The position numbers were made by a program, and so were the translations under genes. The notes beneath the pieces were generated by a model. It searched no databases. It worked only from the letters and a program-made list of their open reading frames with translations, and was not told where the DNA came from. Of a DNA stretch of 10,324 bases, positions 7,102 to 10,324 are shown in pieces (position 1 is the stretch's first letter; every line of letters starts with the position of its first letter). The DNA is from Clostridia bacterium (GTDB lineage: Bacteria > Bacillota > Clostridia > Oscillospirales > CAG-272). The DNA lies in contig JAKSPV010000040.1 of the NCBI GenBank assembly GCA_024404475.1, positions 1 to 10,324 of the forward strand. Reading direction: 5' to 3'.

Positions 7102-8217
7102 ATGAACCGCATCCTTCCCTGCCTTCTGGCCGTTTTGCTGCTGACCGGCATGGCGCCGCGCGCCTCTGCCGGCGCACCGGACGTTTCCGCGCGAAGTGCC
7201 ATTCTCATCGATGCTGAAACAGGCGAAGCGCTCTTTGAGAAAGCCGCGGACCAGCGGCTGCCGATGGCGAGCACGACGAAGATTATGACGGCACTCGCGG
7301 CGATCGAGTCGATGCCGCTTGATACCGTTGTCACCGTTCCGGCGAGCGCGGTCGGCGTCGAGGGCTCATCCGTATATCTTGAGGCCGGCGAGAAGCTGAC
7401 GCTCGAAGACCTGCTCTATGCCCTCTTGCTCGCCAGCGCCAACGACGCGGCGACGGCGATCGCGCTGACCGTTTCGGGAAGCGTGGAAGATTTCGCCGCG
7501 CTGATGAACGAAAAGGCGGCGGCGCTCGGGCTCTCGGGAACGCATTTCACGAACCCGCACGGGCTCGACGACGAGGAACACTACACGACGGCGCGCGATC
7601 TTGCGCGTCTTGCCGCGGCAGCGCTCGAAAACGATGATTTCCGGCGCATCGCCGGGACTGTCAAACACACGATCCCTGCCGCCGACGGCGGCGTGCGCGT
7701 GCTCGTCAACCACAACAAAATGCTCCGGCTCTACGACGGGGCGATCGGCGTCAAAACGGGCTTCACGAAGCGGTGCGGACGTTGTCTCGTCTCCGCGGCG
7801 GAGCGCGGCGGGCTGCGGCTCGTGGCCGTGACGCTTTCGGCGCCGGACGACTGGCACGACCACACGGCGATGCTCGATTACGGTTTCTCGCTGCTCGAGC
7901 GCGTGACGCTCGCAAAACCGGGCGATTTTGCCGCTCTCCTGCCGCTGGCAGGCGGCGAGGCGGACACGGTGCGTGTCTCCGCGGACAGCGCGCTCGCCGT
8001 TACGCTTTCCAAAACACACGGCACGATCGAGACCCGCGTCGAGCTGCCGCATCTCGCGTTTGCGCCCGTGGAAGCGGGCGAGACGCTCGGGCGCGTCGTC
8101 TTCACGACAGACGGGCAAGAAATCGGTGCCGTTCTATTGACGGCGGAGGAAGCCGTCGCCGCGCGGCCGGTGAAACGCTCGCTGTGGCAGCGGATCTTCT
8201 CGCCCGGTACCCCTTGA
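7102..8217 (+). CDS. dacB: D-alanyl-D-alanine carboxypeptidase (S11 penicillin-binding protein)
   Basis: A low-molecular-weight penicillin-binding protein that removes the terminal D-Ala of peptidoglycan pentapeptides outside the cytoplasmic membrane. The protein is 371 residues. A signal peptide covers residues 1-23, with a probable cut after ASA. The three active-site motifs are intact: STTK (57-60, nucleophile Ser57), SAN (112-114) and KTG (218-220). A C-terminal beta domain follows from about 265 and ends in SLWQRIF, a likely amphipathic membrane anchor. ATG 7102 follows AGGAG (7091-7095) by 6 nt; an in-frame ATG at 7045 would place 19 polar residues before the signal peptide and is unlikely. 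The ytfJ/rluB context resembles the Bacillus/Clostridia dacB locus, hence the symbol, but DacA/DacF-like orthology cannot be excluded. A role in spore cortex rather than vegetative wall is only suggested by context. Confidence 0.93.
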   Translation: MNRILPCLLAVLLLTGMAPRASAGAPDVSARSAILIDAETGEALFEKAADQRLPMASTTKIMTALAAIESMPLDTVVTVPASAVGVEGSSVYLEAGEKLTLEDLLYALLLASANDAATAIALTVSGSVEDFAALMNEKAAALGLSGTHFTNPHGLDDEEHYTTARDLARLAAAALENDDFRRIAGTVKHTIPAADGGVRVLVNHNKMLRLYDGAIGVKTGFTKRCGRCLVSAAERGGLRLVAVTLSAPDDWHDHTAMLDYGFSLLERVTLAKPGDFAALLPLAGGEADTVRVSADSALAVTLSKTHGTIETRVELPHLAFAPVEAGETLGRVVFTTDGQEIGAVLLTAEEAVAARPVKRSLWQRIFSPGTP

Positions 8218-8239
8218 CAAACGGAAGGAGGGCTCTCGA

Positions 8240-8998
8240 ATGGAGCCGCTCAAACTGCAAAAATATTTCTCGATGTGCGGCGTGATGTCGCGCCGCAGCG
8301 CCGAGGAAGAGATCGCCGCGGGGCGCGTTCTCGTGAACGGCCTTCCGGCGTCGCTCGGCGACAGGATCGATCCGGACACGGATACCGTCGTCTGGCGCGG
8401 CAAGGAGCTGCACCTGCCTGCGGCGGCCGCGCACACCTATCTCGTGCTCAACAAACCGGCGGGCTATGTCACGACGATGCAGGACGAAAAAGGCCGCAAA
8501 ACGGCCGCGTCGCTGCTTCCCGCGGGGACACCGCGTGTCTACCCTGTCGGGCGGCTCGATATGTTCTCCGACGGGCTTTTGCTCTTCACAGATGACGGGG
8601 AGCTGACGAACAAACTGACGCACCCGTCGCACCACATGACGAAAACGTACCGGCTGACGCTGAAAGGCACGCTTACGGCGGACGACGCAAGACGCTTTGA
8701 GATGCCGATGGAACTGGACGGCTACCAGCTTCGCCCCGTCGAGGCACGCTTCCTTGAAAACGGTCTCTGCGTCGGCGGCGCCGAGGCGAGTGTCTTTGAG
8801 ATCACGCTGCACGAGGGACGCAACCGGCAGATCCGCCGGATGTGCGAACAGCTCGGCTACACCGTGATCCGGCTGACGCGCATCGCCATCGGGCCTATCG
8901 CGCTCGGGCGTTTGCCGCTCGGCAAAACGAGGCCGCTGACAAACGAAGAGATCAACTTACTCCGCACCATGACCGAAACGGAAGGACAAAATACATAA
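8240..8998 (+). CDS. rluB: Pseudouridine synthase, RsuA/RluB family
   Basis: Converts a specific uridine to pseudouridine, most likely in 23S rRNA (U2605 type, E. coli numbering). The protein has 252 residues: an N-terminal S4 RNA-binding domain (about 4-50, LQKYFSMCGVMSRRSAEE and AGRVLVNG), a short linker, and the catalytic domain with KPAGYVTT (72-79), PVGRLDMFSDGLLLFT (102-117) bearing catalytic Asp107, and the C-terminal EGRNRQIRRMCEQLGY block. The family often has Tyr or Asp after the catalytic LD; here it is Met108-Phe109, a tolerated variation. AAGGAGG at 8225-8231 lies 8 nt before ATG 8240. It follows the carboxypeptidase by 22 nt. In many Clostridia spmA and spmB stand between the two; they are absent here. 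An RsuA-like 16S target is less likely given the locus. Confidence 0.94.
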   Translation: MEPLKLQKYFSMCGVMSRRSAEEEIAAGRVLVNGLPASLGDRIDPDTDTVVWRGKELHLPAAAAHTYLVLNKPAGYVTTMQDEKGRKTAASLLPAGTPRVYPVGRLDMFSDGLLLFTDDGELTNKLTHPSHHMTKTYRLTLKGTLTADDARRFEMPMELDGYQLRPVEARFLENGLCVGGAEASVFEITLHEGRNRQIRRMCEQLGYTVIRLTRIAIGPIALGRLPLGKTRPLTNEEINLLRTMTETEGQNT

Positions 8999-9430
8999 AT
9001 GCTGCTCATCAAACCGATCGAAGACAAAAAAATCCAGGAAGCGGTGTGCGCCGCCTGCGGCGCCGCTTTCCGTCCCGAATATCTCGCGTATTTCGCCGCC
9101 GAGGGCGACGACAAAACATTTGAGCCGACTGCTCTGCTCGGCGTCTGCCAGTTCTCGACGGCCGGTCAGATTGCCGATCTGAAACCGGCGAAGGACACAA
9201 ACGACGAGGAAGCGCTCCAGATCATGGCACGCACGGCGATGAATTTCATGTACCGCTGCGAATGCGGCTCGGCGGAAATGCTGCCCGGCGCGTGCAGCGA
9301 CGAGCTTGCCGACAAGCTTTGCTTTCTGAAAGACGAATACGGCAGACGCGTGGTCGATCTGGCACTGTATTACGAATCCCCCTGTCACTACAATCACGCC
9401 GTGAAGAGCGCCCGGGAGAGTGCGAAATGA
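8999..9430 (+). CDS. Hypothetical Cys-rich protein, possibly GNAT-like
   Basis: A 143-residue soluble protein starting directly after the rluB stop, with no gap; AAGGA at 8982-8986 is a rather distant ribosome binding site. It has no signal peptide or membrane segment. Eight cysteines stand out: CAAC (17-20), Cys50, CEC (87-89), Cys99, Cys108 and Cys129. The layout, with a strand ending ALLGVCQFS (45-53), a short strand and a long helix EEALQIMARTAMNFMY (70-85), is reminiscent of the core of GNAT acetyltransferases. However, the acetyl-CoA-binding Q/RxxGxG/A loop is missing, so an active acetyltransferase is doubtful. CxxC plus CxC could instead bind a metal. The next gene starts inside its stop codon (ATGA at 9427-9430), so the two are translationally coupled and may be functionally related. 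The gene is real with good confidence; the family is not recognised. Confidence 0.7.
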   Translation: MLLIKPIEDKKIQEAVCAACGAAFRPEYLAYFAAEGDDKTFEPTALLGVCQFSTAGQIADLKPAKDTNDEEALQIMARTAMNFMYRCECGSAEMLPGACSDELADKLCFLKDEYGRRVVDLALYYESPCHYNHAVKSARESAK

Positions 9431-10324
9431 AATACATACTTGCGATCGATTCCTACAAGGGCTCGCTGACGGCGGAGGAAGCTTGCGAAGCCGCGGCCGC
9501 GGGCATCCGCGACGCGGACAAGGACGCCGAATGCATCCTTCTGCCGCTTGCTGACGGCGGCGAGGGCTCCGCATCCGCGATCATGAGCGCGATGGGCGGC
9601 GAGGTCCGTCCCTGCCGCGTGACCGGTCCCTTCGGCGAGAACGCCGAGGGATATTTCGGTATTCTCAAAAAAGAAAACAAAGCGCCGGAACTGATCGTAC
9701 TCGACACGGCGGCGGCGTCCGGCATCATGCTGGCAAAAGCGCACGGGCTCGATCCGCTCCGGGCAAGCACATGGGGCACCGGGCGGCAGATCGTCCGCGC
9801 CATGGAATCCGGCTGCCGGAACGTGATCGTCGGGCTCGGCGGCAGCGGTACGAACGACGGCGGCACCGGTGCGCTCGCGGCGCTCGGCGGCCGCTTCTAC
9901 GACAAGGAAGGCGTTGAACTGAACGGGCGCGGCGGCGGTGAAATTCTCGAGTTGATCGACCGCATCGACCTCTCCGGTCTTCATCCCCTGCTCCGCGAAA
10001 CGCGGCTCCGGCTCGTTTACGACGTGGCGATCCCTTTGACCGGCGAGCACGGCTGCTCGCTCAATTATTCCGCGCAAAAGGGCGCGACAGCGGAGACGAT
10101 GCCGCGGCTCGAAGCCGGCATGTGCAGCTACGCGGGGGCTATCAAACGCTCGCTCGGCATTGATCCCGACGAATGTCCCGGTGCGGGAGCGGCCGGCGGA
10201 CTCGGCTGCGGGCTGATGCTCGCAGGCGGCGAACTCGTCGAAGGTGCGCCGTTTGTGCTCGACGTCACGGGCTTCTCCGAAAAGGCGAAAGATGTCGATC
10301 TCGTCATTACCGGCGAGGGCAAGA
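9427..10324 (+). CDS. Glycerate kinase (GlxK/GarK family), 3' end outside the window
   Basis: Phosphorylates D-glycerate with ATP, probably to 2-phosphoglycerate as in the GlxK/GarK family, feeding lower glycolysis. 299 codons are visible; members are about 370-380 residues, so the last fifth lies beyond the edge. Family blocks: DSYKGSLTAEEA (8-19), LPLADGGEGS (39-48), DTAAASGI (around 98-105), GLGGSGTNDGGTG (136-148), the GAGAAGGLG glycine run (about 256-264) and VITGEGK at the visible end. Departures from the usual family pattern are DVAIPL (199-204), where DVxNPL is expected, and NYSAQKGA, where FGPQKGA is usual. The ATG overlaps the preceding stop as ATGA, implying translational coupling. 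Family assignment is firm; whether the motif changes alter substrate use is open. Confidence 0.9.
   Translation, partial: MKYILAIDSYKGSLTAEEACEAAAAGIRDADKDAECILLPLADGGEGSASAIMSAMGGEVRPCRVTGPFGENAEGYFGILKKENKAPELIVLDTAAASGIMLAKAHGLDPLRASTWGTGRQIVRAMESGCRNVIVGLGGSGTNDGGTGALAALGGRFYDKEGVELNGRGGGEILELIDRIDLSGLHPLLRETRLRLVYDVAIPLTGEHGCSLNYSAQKGATAETMPRLEAGMCSYAGAIKRSLGIDPDECPGAGAAGGLGCGLMLAGGELVEGAPFVLDVTGFSEKAKDVDLVITGEGK

Noticed and set aside
8214..8219. TTGACA upstream of rluB as a possible -35 element
   Set aside because: At 17-nt spacing the -10 position reads CGAATG, and the hexamer includes the carboxypeptidase stop codon; probably chance.
9394..10077. A 227-codon antisense frame opposite the glycerate kinase
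   Set aside because: The + strand frame has clear glycerate kinase blocks; the antisense product resembles nothing.

Overview
The window is a GC-rich, tightly packed stretch of bacterial chromosome. Ten genes lie head to tail on the + strand, and one partial gene diverges at the left edge. Gene content and order point to a Firmicute of the class Clostridia: lon-engB, then scpA-scpB, then a DUF2953/YtfJ pair with a D-Ala-D-Ala carboxypeptidase and an RluB-type pseudouridine synthase. The high GC, with mostly G or C at third codon positions, would suit an Oscillospirales-like gut lineage. That placement is an inference from style and gene order only. I see no mobile elements, tRNA or rRNA genes, CRISPR arrays or recent foreign insertion.

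Layout: 1-321 (- strand) is the 5' part of an unrecognised gene with a strong SD and a near-consensus sigma-A promoter. Positions 322-557 are a divergent intergenic region that also carries an extended -10 promoter and a small leader hairpin for the + strand unit. Then follow lon (558-2981), engB/ysxC (3000-3599), an M50 site-2-type membrane metalloprotease (3623-4333), scpA (4337-5131), scpB (5149-5826), a ytfI-like DUF2953 gene (5847-6590), ytfJ/gerW (6583-7023), a secreted penicillin-binding carboxypeptidase (7102-8217), rluB (8240-8998), a small Cys-rich unknown (8999-9430) and a glycerate kinase cut by the right edge (9427-10324).

Gaps on the + strand are 0-78 nt, two gene pairs overlap, and I see neither an intrinsic terminator nor a convincing internal promoter. 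The ten genes may therefore be one long transcript. Its products cover protein quality control (Lon), ribosome assembly and rRNA modification (EngB, RluB), chromosome condensation (ScpA/ScpB with SMC), envelope proteolysis and peptidoglycan trimming (M50, carboxypeptidase), a sporulation-associated pair (DUF2953, YtfJ) and carbon metabolism (glycerate kinase).

I do not see a new biological system here. The points most worth a second look are the missing spmA/spmB between the carboxypeptidase and rluB, the unusual active-site-region motifs in the glycerate kinase, the unclassified Cys-rich protein, the unrecognised divergent gene, and the lon leader hairpin.
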